Origin: Flavobacteriaceae bacterium
Lineage (GTDB): Bacteria > Bacteroidota > Bacteroidia > Flavobacteriales > Flavobacteriaceae
Direction of reading: 5' to 3'
DNA length: 64,000 nucleotides
NCBI GenBank assembly: GCA_018699935.1
Contig: JABISF010000036.1
Location: 22,973 to 86,972 of the forward strand
Shown here: positions 46,121 to 55,808 of the stretch, in pieces
Numbering within the stretch: the first letter of the stretch is position 1
Layout: each line of letters opens with the position of its first letter
Notes under the pieces: generated by a model
Databases searched by the model: none
Told to the model about the DNA's origin: nothing
The model's input: the letters and a program-made list of their open reading frames with translations, nothing else
Program-made: the position numbers and the translations under genes

Positions 46121-48199
46121 ATGATCTATAAGTATTGCTCCTTGGCTGTGATTCTTACGCTTGTGCTGTCCTTGATGGGCTGTCACACGAACACCTCACC
46201 CTTAGAAATAGCCCCCGTATTTTCAGATCATATGGTGCTGCAACAAAACAGTACGGTGGCACTTTGGGGAAGCGCTGCGCCCAATGAAAAAATTGAAATT
46301 GAAGGTTCGTGGGGGAGTCGTGTCTCGACCACCGCTACTGCTGCAGGACAATGGAATGCACAACTAGAAACTCCGGTTTATGGCGGGCCTTACACCCTGC
46401 AGCTGGCTTCAAAAACAAAAACAATCCAATTCAAGGACGTTATGATTGGTGAGGTTTGGTTGGCTTCTGGACAATCCAATATGGAATGGACCATGAACAA
46501 ACGCTTGAACAACCAAAAAGAAGAAATTGCTGCCGCCAACTATCCCAATATCCGAATGTTTTGGGTTCCAAAAGACCTCAACGGGGAAATGATTAATAAA
46601 GAAGCTTGGACCGTGGCAAGTCCGGAAACCATAGAAAAATTTAGTGCGGTCGGGTATTTCTTTGCCCGTAAATTAAATCAGGAATTGCGAATTCCCATTG
46701 GAATCATCAACAGCAGTTGGGGAGGAACACGGGTGGAAGCATGGATGAGTTTGGATCTTTTGGCAAGCTTAGACATCACCCAAGAAGCCGTCCAAGACCT
46801 TTATAAAGCGGGTGGATATGATGGGTTAAAAAACAAATTAAAGCGTTATAACGACTCCATCAGAAGTATCAATCAAAAGCTACTTCAGGGAGCTGCCCCG
46901 CTTTTTCCGGAACAGCCCAACGATCCATCGGAATGGGAATCTTTGCATTTGGGAGACGAAACCTTCCACCATGTCAACTATGATGACACCACCTGGAGCA
47001 CTGCGGAAGTGGTCTTACAACCTGATTTGTTGCCCTCCGAATCCAGCCTATCTCTTGAGCAATTTGTGGGAGAAAATAAATTTGCATCCAACGGGGTGAT
47101 GTGGTTCCGAAAAAGGTTTACAGTCACCAATCCCGATGCTGAATATACCCTTCGATTTGAAGGGGGTATTGATGACGGCGATCAAACCTATATCAACGGG
47201 ATATTGGTGGGAAACACTTGGAACTGTTGTACCGGCAGGACGTACACACTTCCCGAAGGCCTATTGAACGAAGGAGAAAACCTCCTAGCCATCCGTGTGA
47301 CAGATACCGGAGGTATGGGTGGGTTTTATGGAAATATTTTTTTAGGAGAAAATGGAGAAGAAAGTATCCTCAGTCAAGGGACTTGGAAATACCGCCATCA
47401 GGCCTTTTATATCCCCCCATATTTATACGAACATGCATTTTCTACATCCGATTTGCAAACCAATGGAACCCATTTGGAAGCTTCGCTTACATCTGGGCAA
47501 CATCTCAACGATCCGAATGCCTATAGCATCCTCTTCGAAAAAATGCTTTCTCCGGTGATGCCTTATACCATCAAAGGTGCACTTTGGTATCAGGGGGAAT
47601 CCAATGTAGGCAACCACCAAGAGTATACCGCCCTGTTTTCATCAATGATCAAAGATTGGCGTGCGCAGTGGAATGCAGATTTTCCTTTTTATTTTGCACA
47701 AATCGCACCCTATCGCTATACGGATGCCGCCAATTCTCAGGCACTCAGAGACGCACAACGAAAGAGTTTAAGTACGCCCAAAACAGGCATGGTGGTAACC
47801 TTGGATATTGGTGAAAAAGAAGACATTCATCCAGCCAACAAACAAGACGTTGGACTACGTTTTGCCTTATTGGCGTTACGCAATGATTATGGAAAAACGG
47901 ATCTCGTGGCTTCCGGACCCCTCTATAAAAGCCATCAAACCTTGGGAACTACTATTGAGATTCTTTTTGAAGAAACAGGAAGCGGTTTGGTTGGAAAAAA
48001 CAATCTCAACGGTTTTGAAGTGGCTGGAGCCGATGGGGTTTTTGTCAAAGCAAACGCAAAAATTACGGATAATAAAGTACGGGTAACCTCCCCCTCCATT
48101 TCCAACCCTGTCCATGTGCGCTACGGATGGTCGAATTATTTTGATGCCACCCTTTTTAACCAAGAAGGTCTTCCCGCGTCCTCTTTTAATACCTTTTAA
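46121..48199 (+). CDS. Sialate O-acetylesterase, SGNH-type lipoprotein
   Basis: Removes O-acetyl groups from sialic acids or related acetylated glycans. The 692-residue protein has a lipobox LMGC (Cys21) and an N-terminal beta domain (PVFSDHMVLQQNS). The esterase core has GEVWLASGQSNMEWTM with the nucleophile Ser119 in GQSN, GIINSSWGGTRVEAW, and GALWYQGESNVGN near 480-492. A jelly-roll insert (FEGGIDDGDQTYINGILVG) resembles the GH2-type sugar-binding fold seen in this family. DxxH is visible as KEDIHPANKQDVG. The GH20 gene follows after 22 bases, so both act on the same glycans. Confidence 0.9.
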   Translation: MIYKYCSLAVILTLVLSLMGCHTNTSPLEIAPVFSDHMVLQQNSTVALWGSAAPNEKIEIEGSWGSRVSTTATAAGQWNAQLETPVYGGPYTLQLASKTKTIQFKDVMIGEVWLASGQSNMEWTMNKRLNNQKEEIAAANYPNIRMFWVPKDLNGEMINKEAWTVASPETIEKFSAVGYFFARKLNQELRIPIGIINSSWGGTRVEAWMSLDLLASLDITQEAVQDLYKAGGYDGLKNKLKRYNDSIRSINQKLLQGAAPLFPEQPNDPSEWESLHLGDETFHHVNYDDTTWSTAEVVLQPDLLPSESSLSLEQFVGENKFASNGVMWFRKRFTVTNPDAEYTLRFEGGIDDGDQTYINGILVGNTWNCCTGRTYTLPEGLLNEGENLLAIRVTDTGGMGGFYGNIFLGENGEESILSQGTWKYRHQAFYIPPYLYEHAFSTSDLQTNGTHLEASLTSGQHLNDPNAYSILFEKMLSPVMPYTIKGALWYQGESNVGNHQEYTALFSSMIKDWRAQWNADFPFYFAQIAPYRYTDAANSQALRDAQRKSLSTPKTGMVVTLDIGEKEDIHPANKQDVGLRFALLALRNDYGKTDLVASGPLYKSHQTLGTTIEILFEETGSGLVGKNNLNGFEVAGADGVFVKANAKITDNKVRVTSPSISNPVHVRYGWSNYFDATLFNQEGLPASSFNTF

Positions 48200-48221
48200 A
48201 TAATATTAATCCTTAATCCCA

Positions 48222-50342
48222 ATGTCAATGAAACCCACCCTTTTCTTGTTGAGCCTGAGTAGCATACTCATGCTCAGCTGTTCAAGTCCTCAAAACAACC
48301 GTGCGGCTTTTCAGCTTTTACCGGCAGTCCAAAAAATGGAATTTTCGAATGGTAATTCGAAAATGAATTTCCAAACTCCCGCTTTTGCCTACAGCCCTAA
48401 TGGAGATGCCCTACCCATTCGTTATGCTTTAACCAAAGACATCGTTCCCACCTCAGAAGCAAGTAAAGCCAACGTCATCTATCGTATCCAATCCGATATG
48501 GAACTGCCCGCAGAAGGCTACGAAATAAAAATTGAGGTCAATAAAATCAAGATAGATGCCAAAGATAAAGCCGGTTTGTTTTATGCTTTCGTCACTTTAA
48601 ATCAGCTTTTGGAGGATGCTCAGGAACAAGCACTACCGCTTCCTTTGGTTCGAATTACCGATTATCCTAAAATTGCTTTTCGTCCCATTCAATGGGACAT
48701 CAAACACCATCGTGAAAAAGAATCTTATTATTTTGATTTAATCGATGAATTGGCGCAACAAAAGGTCAACGGAATCATCGTCGAGTTTGAAGACAAACTA
48801 AAATACGAGCGCCGCCCAGAGGTAGGGGCTGCGGATGCATTTAGCATCGCGCAATGGAAGAACATCAGTAATTATGCAGAAGAACGACATATTAATGTCA
48901 ATCCGCTCGTTCAAGGACTAGGGCATGCCTCGTTTATTTTAAAACACGAAAAAAACATTCCCCTGCGCGACGATCCCAAAAGTGATTGGGCATTCAATCC
49001 GTTAGATCCGGAAACCTATGCCCTCCAATTTGATTTGTATTTAGATGCCATGGAAGCTACACCCCATGGAAAATACCTTCATGTAGGGGGTGATGAAGTA
49101 CAAACGACAGGGAGAAATAGTGGAAAATCTGCTTTGGAGTTAAACTTGATTTGGTTGAATAAAGTTTGTGCCTTTGCTGCGCAATACAACCGCATTCCGA
49201 TTTTTTGGGACGATATGCCCCTCAAACAAGCTGGATTGATGGAACCCATCTACGACCTTACAATGTCTGAAAAAACGGTGGATTCCATTTGGGCAAAAAA
49301 CGAACCTATACTCGGAAAGTTTATCGAACAATTTCCCAAAAACTGTGTTTATATGCGCTGGAATTACAGTCAGGCCGAATCCTATGGAAATGGTAAAGCC
49401 ATGGACTGGTTTTCAACACATGGTTTTGCCGTAATGGGGGCAACCGCGGGTCAGACTCGTTGGACCTTAATGCCACAGCGGGAAAGTAATATCGATCAAA
49501 TTCGAGTCTTTGCAGAAAGCTCCATCGATCGAAATTACGAGGGGCTCTTATTGACCCTTTGGGACGATGATTCTCCGCACTTTGAACTCTACAAAAGAGG
49601 AATCGCTGCTTTTGCTGAATATACTTGGGCAGGGCTACAACGCGACATTCCCGAATTTAAAAAAGCCTTCCGTCACCGCTTTTACGGAGCGGCTTTTGAA
49701 TCCGAAGCCTTTGAATTTATTGATGCCTTAGACGAGCCGGTGGACCATTGGACGAACGTGCTTTTGGAAAAAGGAATCCATCGCAATTCACTTGTTCATC
49801 GAGAAAATCCGATTGCAGAATTTGTCATGGACCTGCCTGATTTTGATAAAAAAGGGGCATGGTCCAAAAAATATGCAGATCGCTTGGCGGTGCTCCCAGA
49901 GCTGTTGAATCGTTTGGATCAAATTGAGATTACCCTGCTAAACATTGCCGCAGAAAAGGGTAAAAACACCTATAGTTTACAAGTATATCAACAAGTCATT
50001 GCCTTGGTACGCTACAATTTTAATGCCTTACAAGCTTTACAGGCCTATGATTCCGCCGAAGACGACAATGCCGAATACAATGCGCTTCAAGCGTTAAAAA
50101 CATTGAAAACAAGCTTTACCGATATGAGAAGTCAATTTGAAGCCGTTTACAGTGTTACGCGCATACTCAATAAACCGTACGGCTTTATACTCGATCAAGA
50201 TCACCATCATCATCCGGCCAACCAAAGTGTCAATTTTGATTGGCAATTCATGGCGGAGCTGATGTTCCTGGAAAAAGTAGATGCCCACTTCCAAACACAA
50301 GCCGCATGGCAGGAAGGCAAACAGACTGAAATCTTGCAATAG
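48222..50342 (+). CDS. GH20-like beta-N-acetylhexosaminidase, lipoprotein
   Basis: Probably removes terminal GlcNAc or GalNAc. The 706-residue protein has a lipobox-like LMLSC (Cys20), a zincin-like GH20b N-domain with LPAEGYEIKIEVNKIKI and KAGLFYAFVTLNQLL (about 90-130), then the TIM barrel beginning KIAFRPIQWDIKHH. The HVGGDE motif at 287-292 carries the Asp-Glu catalytic pair of GH20. The C-terminal 200 residues are helical. The barrel sequence is divergent from classic hexosaminidases, so substrate is open. It is cotranscribed with the acetylesterase and ends at a strong bidirectional terminator. Confidence 0.82.
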   Translation: MSMKPTLFLLSLSSILMLSCSSPQNNRAAFQLLPAVQKMEFSNGNSKMNFQTPAFAYSPNGDALPIRYALTKDIVPTSEASKANVIYRIQSDMELPAEGYEIKIEVNKIKIDAKDKAGLFYAFVTLNQLLEDAQEQALPLPLVRITDYPKIAFRPIQWDIKHHREKESYYFDLIDELAQQKVNGIIVEFEDKLKYERRPEVGAADAFSIAQWKNISNYAEERHINVNPLVQGLGHASFILKHEKNIPLRDDPKSDWAFNPLDPETYALQFDLYLDAMEATPHGKYLHVGGDEVQTTGRNSGKSALELNLIWLNKVCAFAAQYNRIPIFWDDMPLKQAGLMEPIYDLTMSEKTVDSIWAKNEPILGKFIEQFPKNCVYMRWNYSQAESYGNGKAMDWFSTHGFAVMGATAGQTRWTLMPQRESNIDQIRVFAESSIDRNYEGLLLTLWDDDSPHFELYKRGIAAFAEYTWAGLQRDIPEFKKAFRHRFYGAAFESEAFEFIDALDEPVDHWTNVLLEKGIHRNSLVHRENPIAEFVMDLPDFDKKGAWSKKYADRLAVLPELLNRLDQIEITLLNIAAEKGKNTYSLQVYQQVIALVRYNFNALQALQAYDSAEDDNAEYNALQALKTLKTSFTDMRSQFEAVYSVTRILNKPYGFILDQDHHHHPANQSVNFDWQFMAELMFLEKVDAHFQTQAAWQEGKQTEILQ

Positions 50343-50364
50343 TTCATTTTGAAAAGATGATAGC

Positions 50365-50396
50365 AACAAAAAAGGCTCCCATTGGGAGCCTTTTTT
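50365..50396. terminator. Bidirectional rho-independent terminator between GH20 and accC
   Basis: AAAAAAGGCTCCC-ATT-GGGAGCCTTTTTT: an 11-13 base stem with T runs on both strands, serving the two convergent genes. Confidence 0.9.
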
Positions 50397-50419
50397 AATG
50401 ATAAAACCTTCTAAAAAAG

Positions 50420-51760
50420 TTAATCCTCCATTGAAAATGACTCCATAAACTTGGTGGTATATTCTCCTTTTACATAATCTGGATGATTCATCAGTTTGAT
50501 GTGAAAAGGAATGGTTGTTTTGACCCCTTCAATCACAAATTCATCCAAGGCGCGTTTCATTTTACTAATTGCTTCTACGCGAGTTTGAGCCGTAGTGATG
50601 AGTTTTGCAATCATGGAATCGTAAAATGGAGGTATGATATAGCCACTATACACATGAGTATCCAGTCGAACCCCATGCCCTCCGGGAAAATGTAGCGTAG
50701 TGATTTTACCAGGACTGGGACGAAAATCATTATAAGGATCTTCCGCATTGATCCGACATTCAATGGAATGAAGGTTGGGCAAATAGTTCTTCCCACTGAT
50801 GGGTTCCCCATAAGCCACTTTGATTTGCTCTCGAATTAAATCATAATCAATGACTTGTTCGGTTATGGGATGCTCCACCTGAATACGTGTATTCATCTCC
50901 ATAAAGTAAAAATTCTTATGCTTGTCTACCAAAAACTCGATGGTTCCCGCGCCTTCGTATTTGATATGTTCAGCGGCACGAACAGCAGCTTCTCCCATTT
51001 TTTTTCGCAATGCAGCCGTCATAAAGGGAGAAGGGGTTTCCTCGGTGAGCTTCTGATGGCGTCTTTGAATGGAACAATCCCGTTCTGACAAGTGACAGGC
51101 TCTTCCTGTAGAATCTCCCACGATCTGAATTTCGATATGTCGGGGCTCTTCAATAAGCTTTTCCATATACATGCCGTCATTACCAAAAGCAGCACCGGCT
51201 TCTTGACGAGCACTTTCCCACGCTTTTTGAAGTTCGTCGGCTTTCCAAACGGCACGCATTCCTTTTCCACCGCCTCCAGCGGTGGCTTTGAGCATGACGG
51301 GATAGCCAATTCCCTCAGCGATTTTTCCCGCTTCTTCCAAAGACTCCAAAAGACCCTCGGAACCCGGAATGGTGGGTACACCCGCCTCTTTCATCGTTGC
51401 TTTAGCAGAGGCTTTGTCACCCATTTGATTGATCATATCCGCCGAAGCACCAATAAACTTGATTCGGTGTTCTTCGCAAATTTTGGAAAACTTTGCGTTT
51501 TCAGATAAAAAACCATAGCCGGGATGAATGGCATCGGCATTGGTGATTTCAGCTGCTGCAATAATATTGGACATTTTTAAATAGGATTCGCTGCTGGCAG
51601 CAGGACCGATACAGACGGCTTCGTCGGCAAAACGGACGTGCAAGCTTTCCGAGTCGGCTTTGGAATGTACCGCCACCGTTTTGATGTTCATTTCTTTGCA
51701 AGTACGAATAATACGCATTGCAATTTCCCCTCGATTGGCGATTAATATTTTTTTAAACAT
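50420..51760 (-). CDS. accC: Acetyl-CoA carboxylase, biotin carboxylase subunit
   Basis: Carboxylates biotin on AccB using ATP and bicarbonate, first half of malonyl-CoA synthesis. The 446-residue product starts [19 protein letters not shown], and has [13 protein letters not shown] near 80-92, [16 protein letters not shown] near 158-173 (ATP-grasp loop), [43 protein letters not shown] with metal-binding Glu residues, and a C-terminal RMxxALxEF-like segment ([14 protein letters not shown]). It lies 10 bases after accB and closes the DUF177-rpmF-fabH-accB-accC run. Confidence 0.97.
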   Translation of the reverse strand: MFKKILIANRGEIAMRIIRTCKEMNIKTVAVHSKADSESLHVRFADEAVCIGPAASSESYLKMSNIIAAAEITNADAIHPGYGFLSENAKFSKICEEHRIKFIGASADMINQMGDKASAKATMKEAGVPTIPGSEGLLESLEEAGKIAEGIGYPVMLKATAGGGGKGMRAVWKADELQKAWESARQEAGAAFGNDGMYMEKLIEEPRHIEIQIVGDSTGRACHLSERDCSIQRRHQKLTEETPSPFMTAALRKKMGEAAVRAAEHIKYEGAGTIEFLVDKHKNFYFMEMNTRIQVEHPITEQVIDYDLIREQIKVAYGEPISGKNYLPNLHSIECRINAEDPYNDFRPSPGKITTLHFPGGHGVRLDTHVYSGYIIPPFYDSMIAKLITTAQTRVEAISKMKRALDEFVIEGVKTTIPFHIKLMNHPDYVKGEYTTKFMESFSMED

Positions 51761-51770
51761 TCGGAAATAT

Positions 51771-52259
51771 TTAGGCAGGATTTAATAAAAACAGGGGTTG
51801 GTCAAACTCTACAGGAGAGGCATCATCTACCAAAATTTTGACTATCGTTCCGCTCAATTCCGATTCGATTTCGTTAAATAATTTCATGGCTTCTATCACA
51901 CATAAAACATCGCCCTCCTTGATTGTGCTGCCCACTTCGACAAAACTGGGTTTGTCCGGTGCCGACTTGCGATAGAAGGTTCCAATAATGGGAGACTTAA
52001 TGGTAATCAGATGATCCTCTTCTGTTTCCTTGACCGTTTCGGTGGTTGGGACTGCGGGAGCAATCTCTACAGGTAGGGTCACTGCGGGTGTAGCTGGAGC
52101 AGCCACAGGAAGGGGTTGAACCCCCTGAAAACCTTCAGATGCACTGTGATCCGAACCGGTTTTAATGGTGATTTTGATGTCTTCCATTTCCAGTTTCACT
52201 TCTTGTGCTCCGGATTTGGCAACAAATTTGATCAAGTTTTGAATGTCTTTAATATCCAT
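51771..52259 (-). CDS. accB: Acetyl-CoA carboxylase, biotin carboxyl carrier protein
   Basis: Swinging-arm carrier of acetyl-CoA carboxylase. The 162-residue product has the N-terminal helix [17 protein letters not shown], a Pro/Ala/Thr-rich flexible linker at about 45-80, and the biotinyl domain with the [13 protein letters not shown] site, where Lys126 receives biotin. The [19 protein letters not shown] thumb loop is typical of AccB rather than other biotinyl proteins. It is followed by accC and preceded by fabH after 15 bases. Confidence 0.96.
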   Translation of the reverse strand: MDIKDIQNLIKFVAKSGAQEVKLEMEDIKITIKTGSDHSASEGFQGVQPLPVAAPATPAVTLPVEIAPAVPTTETVKETEEDHLITIKSPIIGTFYRKSAPDKPSFVEVGSTIKEGDVLCVIEAMKLFNEIESELSGTIVKILVDDASPVEFDQPLFLLNPA

Positions 52260-52274
52260 ATCTTTTAATTGAAA

Positions 52275-53282
52275 TTAATAGGCCCAGGTTAAATAAGCAG
52301 CCCCCCAGGTGAATCCTCCACCAAAGGCTGCAAAAATGAGTTTATCTCCTTTTTTAAAATTATTTTCAAAATCATTGAGTAACAACGGCAGGGTTGCAGC
52401 AGTAGTATTGCCGTAATAAGCAATATTCATCAACACCTTGTCGTCATGAATTTCCAAGCGCTTCGCCGTGGCGTCTACGATCCGCTTGTTGGCTTGATGA
52501 GGTACCAAATAAGACACATCGCTAGCGGTGAGAGAATTACGCTGGAGCATGGTTTCTGTAACATGCGCCATTTCTGTGACCGCATATTTATAAACCGTTT
52601 GCCCGTCTTGGCGTATAAAATGATCGCCAGCGTCGAGTGTTTGTTGTGTTGTGGGATGTAAAGAACCTCCGGCCTTGATCCGAAGGGCATCGCGGTCGGT
52701 GCCATTGGATCGGAAATATTCGTCCTCCCAACCATACCCCTCCGTATTGGGCTCGAAAAGTGCTGCTCCAGCACCATCTCCAAAAATGATACAGGTGGTT
52801 CTGTCGGTATAATCCACAATGGAAGACATCATGTCCGCACCAATAAGTAAAACTTTGTTGTAACGTCCGGAGCTAATATAGGCAGCAGCAGTGCTCATTC
52901 CATACAAAAACCCAGAACAGGCCGCCTGAAGATCGTAGGCAAATGCATTGGAGGCTCCAATCTGTGAGGCGACATAAGCTGCAGTTGCTGCAACAGGAAC
53001 ATCGGGTGTAATGGTGGCTACCATAACGAGGTCAATTGTCAGCGGATCCAGTTGCTTTTTTTGAATCAAATTTTGAGCCGCTTGTATGGCCAAAAAGGAG
53101 GTCGCTTTTCCGGGTTCTTTAAGAATTCTTCGTTCTTTAATTCCGGTTCTTGAAGTGATCCAAGAATCGCTGGTATCCACCATATTTTCAAGCTCTTGAT
53201 TCGTCAAAACCGTGTCGGGGACATAGGCGCCAACAGCGGTTATTGCTGCTTTAATTACTTCCTTTTGGTGATGATTCATCAT
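52275..53282 (-). CDS. fabH: 3-oxoacyl-ACP synthase III
   Basis: Starts fatty-acid synthesis by condensing an acyl-CoA with malonyl-ACP. The 335-residue enzyme has the catalytic Cys122 in DLQAACSGFLYGM, SRTGIKERRI near 44-53, the His in YLVPHQANKRIVDA, and the Asn in NIAYYGNTTAATLPLLL. The final GGGFTWGAAYL is the usual end. Branched-chain primers are common in this phylum, but specificity cannot be read here. The order rpmF-fabH-accB-accC joins a ribosomal protein to the fatty-acid start. Confidence 0.96.
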   Translation of the reverse strand: MMNHHQKEVIKAAITAVGAYVPDTVLTNQELENMVDTSDSWITSRTGIKERRILKEPGKATSFLAIQAAQNLIQKKQLDPLTIDLVMVATITPDVPVAATAAYVASQIGASNAFAYDLQAACSGFLYGMSTAAAYISSGRYNKVLLIGADMMSSIVDYTDRTTCIIFGDGAGAALFEPNTEGYGWEDEYFRSNGTDRDALRIKAGGSLHPTTQQTLDAGDHFIRQDGQTVYKYAVTEMAHVTETMLQRNSLTASDVSYLVPHQANKRIVDATAKRLEIHDDKVLMNIAYYGNTTAATLPLLLNDFENNFKKGDKLIFAAFGGGFTWGAAYLTWAY

Positions 53283-53402
53283 ATAATTTAAAGCAAACTA
53301 ATCCTTCTATTCTCAAGTGAAGATAGTAGTTTTTTGATGCAAACAAAATATTTTCAGAGAAAAAAGCAGTTCCCCAAAATTGGAAAATGCGACTGATAAT
53401 GA

Positions 53403-53600
53403 TTAAGCTTCAGCAGCTTCGGAAGCGTCAATAAGGACTTTACCTCTGTAGTAAAGTTTTCCCTCATGCCAATGCGCACGATGATAGAGATGTGCCTCAC
53501 CAGTAGTCTTACAAGTTGCGATTTGTTGATCCGCCGCTTTGAAATGTGTACGTCTTTTGTCTCTACGCGTTTTGGAAATTTTCCTTTTTGGATGTGCCAT
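53403..53600 (-). CDS. rpmF: 50S ribosomal protein L32
   Basis: The 65-residue product begins [22 protein letters not shown], the L32 hallmark, and has [22 protein letters not shown]. The Zn-type Cys pairs of some L32 are absent except one Cys (IATCKTTG), so this is the Cys-poor form. It follows DUF177 after 24 bases, the widely conserved yceD-rpmF pair. Confidence 0.97.
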   Translation of the reverse strand: MAHPKRKISKTRRDKRRTHFKAADQQIATCKTTGEAHLYHRAHWHEGKLYYRGKVLIDASEAAEA

Positions 53601-53624
53601 AATTATTATTTTTAACCCTCAGGG

Positions 53625-54146
53625 TTATAATAGATCGTTTAATTTGTCCCATCTGGGGTCTACCTGACCTTGAAGGGAATTTATTTTTGGTTCTAACGAT
53701 TTGAGTTTTTCAACAATTTCACTTTTTAAGGTTCCATCGGCGATGCCAGGATGAACGCGTTTGGTGGGCACTGCCAATACGATCATTTCGTAAAAGTATT
53801 GCGCCACATCTATTTGATACGTCCCCACAGGGACGATCAAAATTTCATCCGAACCTGTATCTACAACTTCTCCGAACTTTACCAATAGCTCAAATTGCGA
53901 ATCAATGGGTTGGTCGAATAGCTCTGTGGAAACATCACATGAAACGGTAACAAATCCCTTTGCTTTGAAGCTCAGCTCCAAGAACGTATTTTCTTTAAGA
54001 AGGACTAATTCCGCATCTATTTGTGCGTTGTGAAATTCATTATACTCAAAATCAGTAAAGAACGTATTGTCAATTGAAAAAGAGAAGAAGTGTTTTCCAA
54101 GCTTTAACCCCACAAAGGGAATGTTAAATAGACTGGATTTTTCCAT
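53625..54146 (-). CDS. DUF177 (YceD) family protein
   Basis: A 173-residue protein of the YceD family, linked in many bacteria to rpmF and to 23S rRNA or ribosome maturation; the biochemical role is not settled. Visible are GLKLGKHFFSFSIDNTFFTDF at the N-terminus, the core FVTVSCDVSTELFDQPID with the first Cys motif residue retained, and a C-terminal DPRWDKLNDLL, the family signature D-P-R-W-x-x-L. It heads the rpmF-fabH-accB-accC operon and has a consensus -7 box upstream. Confidence 0.92.
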   Translation of the reverse strand: MEKSSLFNIPFVGLKLGKHFFSFSIDNTFFTDFEYNEFHNAQIDAELVLLKENTFLELSFKAKGFVTVSCDVSTELFDQPIDSQFELLVKFGEVVDTGSDEILIVPVGTYQIDVAQYFYEMIVLAVPTKRVHPGIADGTLKSEIVEKLKSLEPKINSLQGQVDPRWDKLNDLL

Positions 54147-54164
54147 CTCGTTTTAATTGAGGGG

Positions 54165-54172
54165 CAAATTTA
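54165..54172 (-). promoter_or_regulatory. -7 box of the DUF177-rpmF-fabH operon (TAAATTTG)
   Basis: Full TAnnTTTG match on the minus strand, 18 bases before the ATG. The region to the divergent sulfatase gene is only 63 bases. Confidence 0.5.
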
Positions 54173-54209
54173 TAAAAAAATTGTATATTAAATATTAAAA
54201 ATATCAAGT

Positions 54210-55808
54210 ATGATTCGTGTGTGTCTTTTTTTAGTCCTCTTAACAGTGGCGGGCTGTTCCTCAAATACAGAAAAAACAGCAACAAGCCCCAATATTATCT
54301 GGCTGGTAGCAGAAGATCAATCCCCTGATTTTTTTCCTATGTACGGGGACAAAACCGTTTCACTGCCGCATTTAGAGGCTTTGGCTAAAGATGGGATTAC
54401 GTTTAACAACGCCTATGCGCCTGTGCCGGTTTGTGCCCCAGCTCGGAGCAGTCTCATTACGGGCATGTATCCCACCTCTTTGGGCACGCACAACATGCGA
54501 ACTTATAATGCCTATCGAGAAGAAAATCAACCCAGTATAGGAATTCCTTCCTATTCTCCTTTGGTTCCAGAAAATATTCGGATGTTTACAGAGTACTTGC
54601 GCGCTGCGGGCTATTATTGTACCAATAACGCTAAAGAAGACTACAACTTTAAAAAAGTGGCTTCGGCTTGGGACGAAAGTAATAAGACCGCCCACTGGAA
54701 AAATCGAGCCCCCGACCAAGCCTTCTTTGCTGTTTTTAATTTTAATAGCGCCCATGAATCCCAAATTTGGGGACAAGCAGACCAGCCGCTTTTGGTTGCT
54801 CCCGAATCGGTGCCCGTTCCCCCCATCCTTCCCGATCATCCCATCGTGCGCAAAGATTTGGCGGTGAATTACAGCAACCTCATCCGTATGGATCAGCAAA
54901 TTGGGAAAATCATCGCAGAGCTCAAGGCTGCGAATTTATATGATAACAGCATCATTTTTTTCTACGGCGATCACGGTGGACCCTTTCCTCGTTATAAACG
55001 TGCCTTGTACGAAACCGGATTACGGGTACCTTTGGTCATAAAATTTCCCGAAAATAAAAATGCAGGGAGTACCACGGAGTCCTTGATCAGTTTTATTGAT
55101 TTTGCCCCTACTGTTTTATCCCTTGCCGGAGTGACTCCTCCCGCATATATGCAAGGAAAGGCACTGTTTGGGACGAATAAAAGTGCGACCCCTCGCAAAT
55201 TTATCTTTGCTTCCTCCGACCGTTTTGATGAGCAAGTGGATCGGCTGCGAGCCGTACGGCATGGACGTTTTAAATACATCAAAAATTTTAACCCTAATAT
55301 TTCCAATGCATTGCCTGTCAGCTATAGACAACAAATGCCCATGATGCAACTGATGGATTCCTTGTGGAAAGAAAAGGCGTTGACTAAAAATGTTGCGGCT
55401 TGGTTTGAAACCCCTAAACCTCTTGAAGAATTATACGACATTGAACAAGACCCCTTTGAATTAATCAATCTTGCCGACCAAGCCCTCCATCAAGACACCC
55501 TCCGCTTTTTGAGGCAATCACTCGAAACGTGGATGCTGGAAACTCAGGACCTGGGTGCTGTTCCTGAAAAAGAATTGCTCAAACAATGGTTTCCCAATGG
55601 GAAAATACCCGTTTTAGCCCCTTTAAAAATCGTTGAAAAAGAAGGGCAATTAACGCTATCTCATCCCCAAAAGGATGTTACTATTGTTTGGAAAAGCCCA
55701 GAAGCAAAGGCTTGGAAAGTGTATGGACAACCGCTCGCCGCAGATTTACAGTTTACCGCTAAAGCCGTTCGCATTGGTTATGAAGACAGCCCGATTTTGA
55801 GCCATTAG
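54210..55808 (+). CDS. Type I sulfatase, lipoprotein
   Basis: Hydrolyses sulfate esters, probably on sulfated polysaccharides. The 532-residue product has a lipobox TVAGC (Cys16), then PNIIWLVAEDQSP as the metal-binding start, and VCAPARSSLITGMYPT with Cys75 in the C-x-P-x-R motif that is converted to formylglycine. Further blocks are FFYGDHGGPFPRYKRALYETGLRVPLVIKFP (metal-binding D-H) and ELYDIEQDPFELINLAD near the C-terminus. A formylglycine-generating enzyme is not in the window. It ends convergent with pdxA with a 4-base overlap. Confidence 0.92.
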   Translation: MIRVCLFLVLLTVAGCSSNTEKTATSPNIIWLVAEDQSPDFFPMYGDKTVSLPHLEALAKDGITFNNAYAPVPVCAPARSSLITGMYPTSLGTHNMRTYNAYREENQPSIGIPSYSPLVPENIRMFTEYLRAAGYYCTNNAKEDYNFKKVASAWDESNKTAHWKNRAPDQAFFAVFNFNSAHESQIWGQADQPLLVAPESVPVPPILPDHPIVRKDLAVNYSNLIRMDQQIGKIIAELKAANLYDNSIIFFYGDHGGPFPRYKRALYETGLRVPLVIKFPENKNAGSTTESLISFIDFAPTVLSLAGVTPPAYMQGKALFGTNKSATPRKFIFASSDRFDEQVDRLRAVRHGRFKYIKNFNPNISNALPVSYRQQMPMMQLMDSLWKEKALTKNVAAWFETPKPLEELYDIEQDPFELINLADQALHQDTLRFLRQSLETWMLETQDLGAVPEKELLKQWFPNGKIPVLAPLKIVEKEGQLTLSHPQKDVTIVWKSPEAKAWKVYGQPLAADLQFTAKAVRIGYEDSPILSH

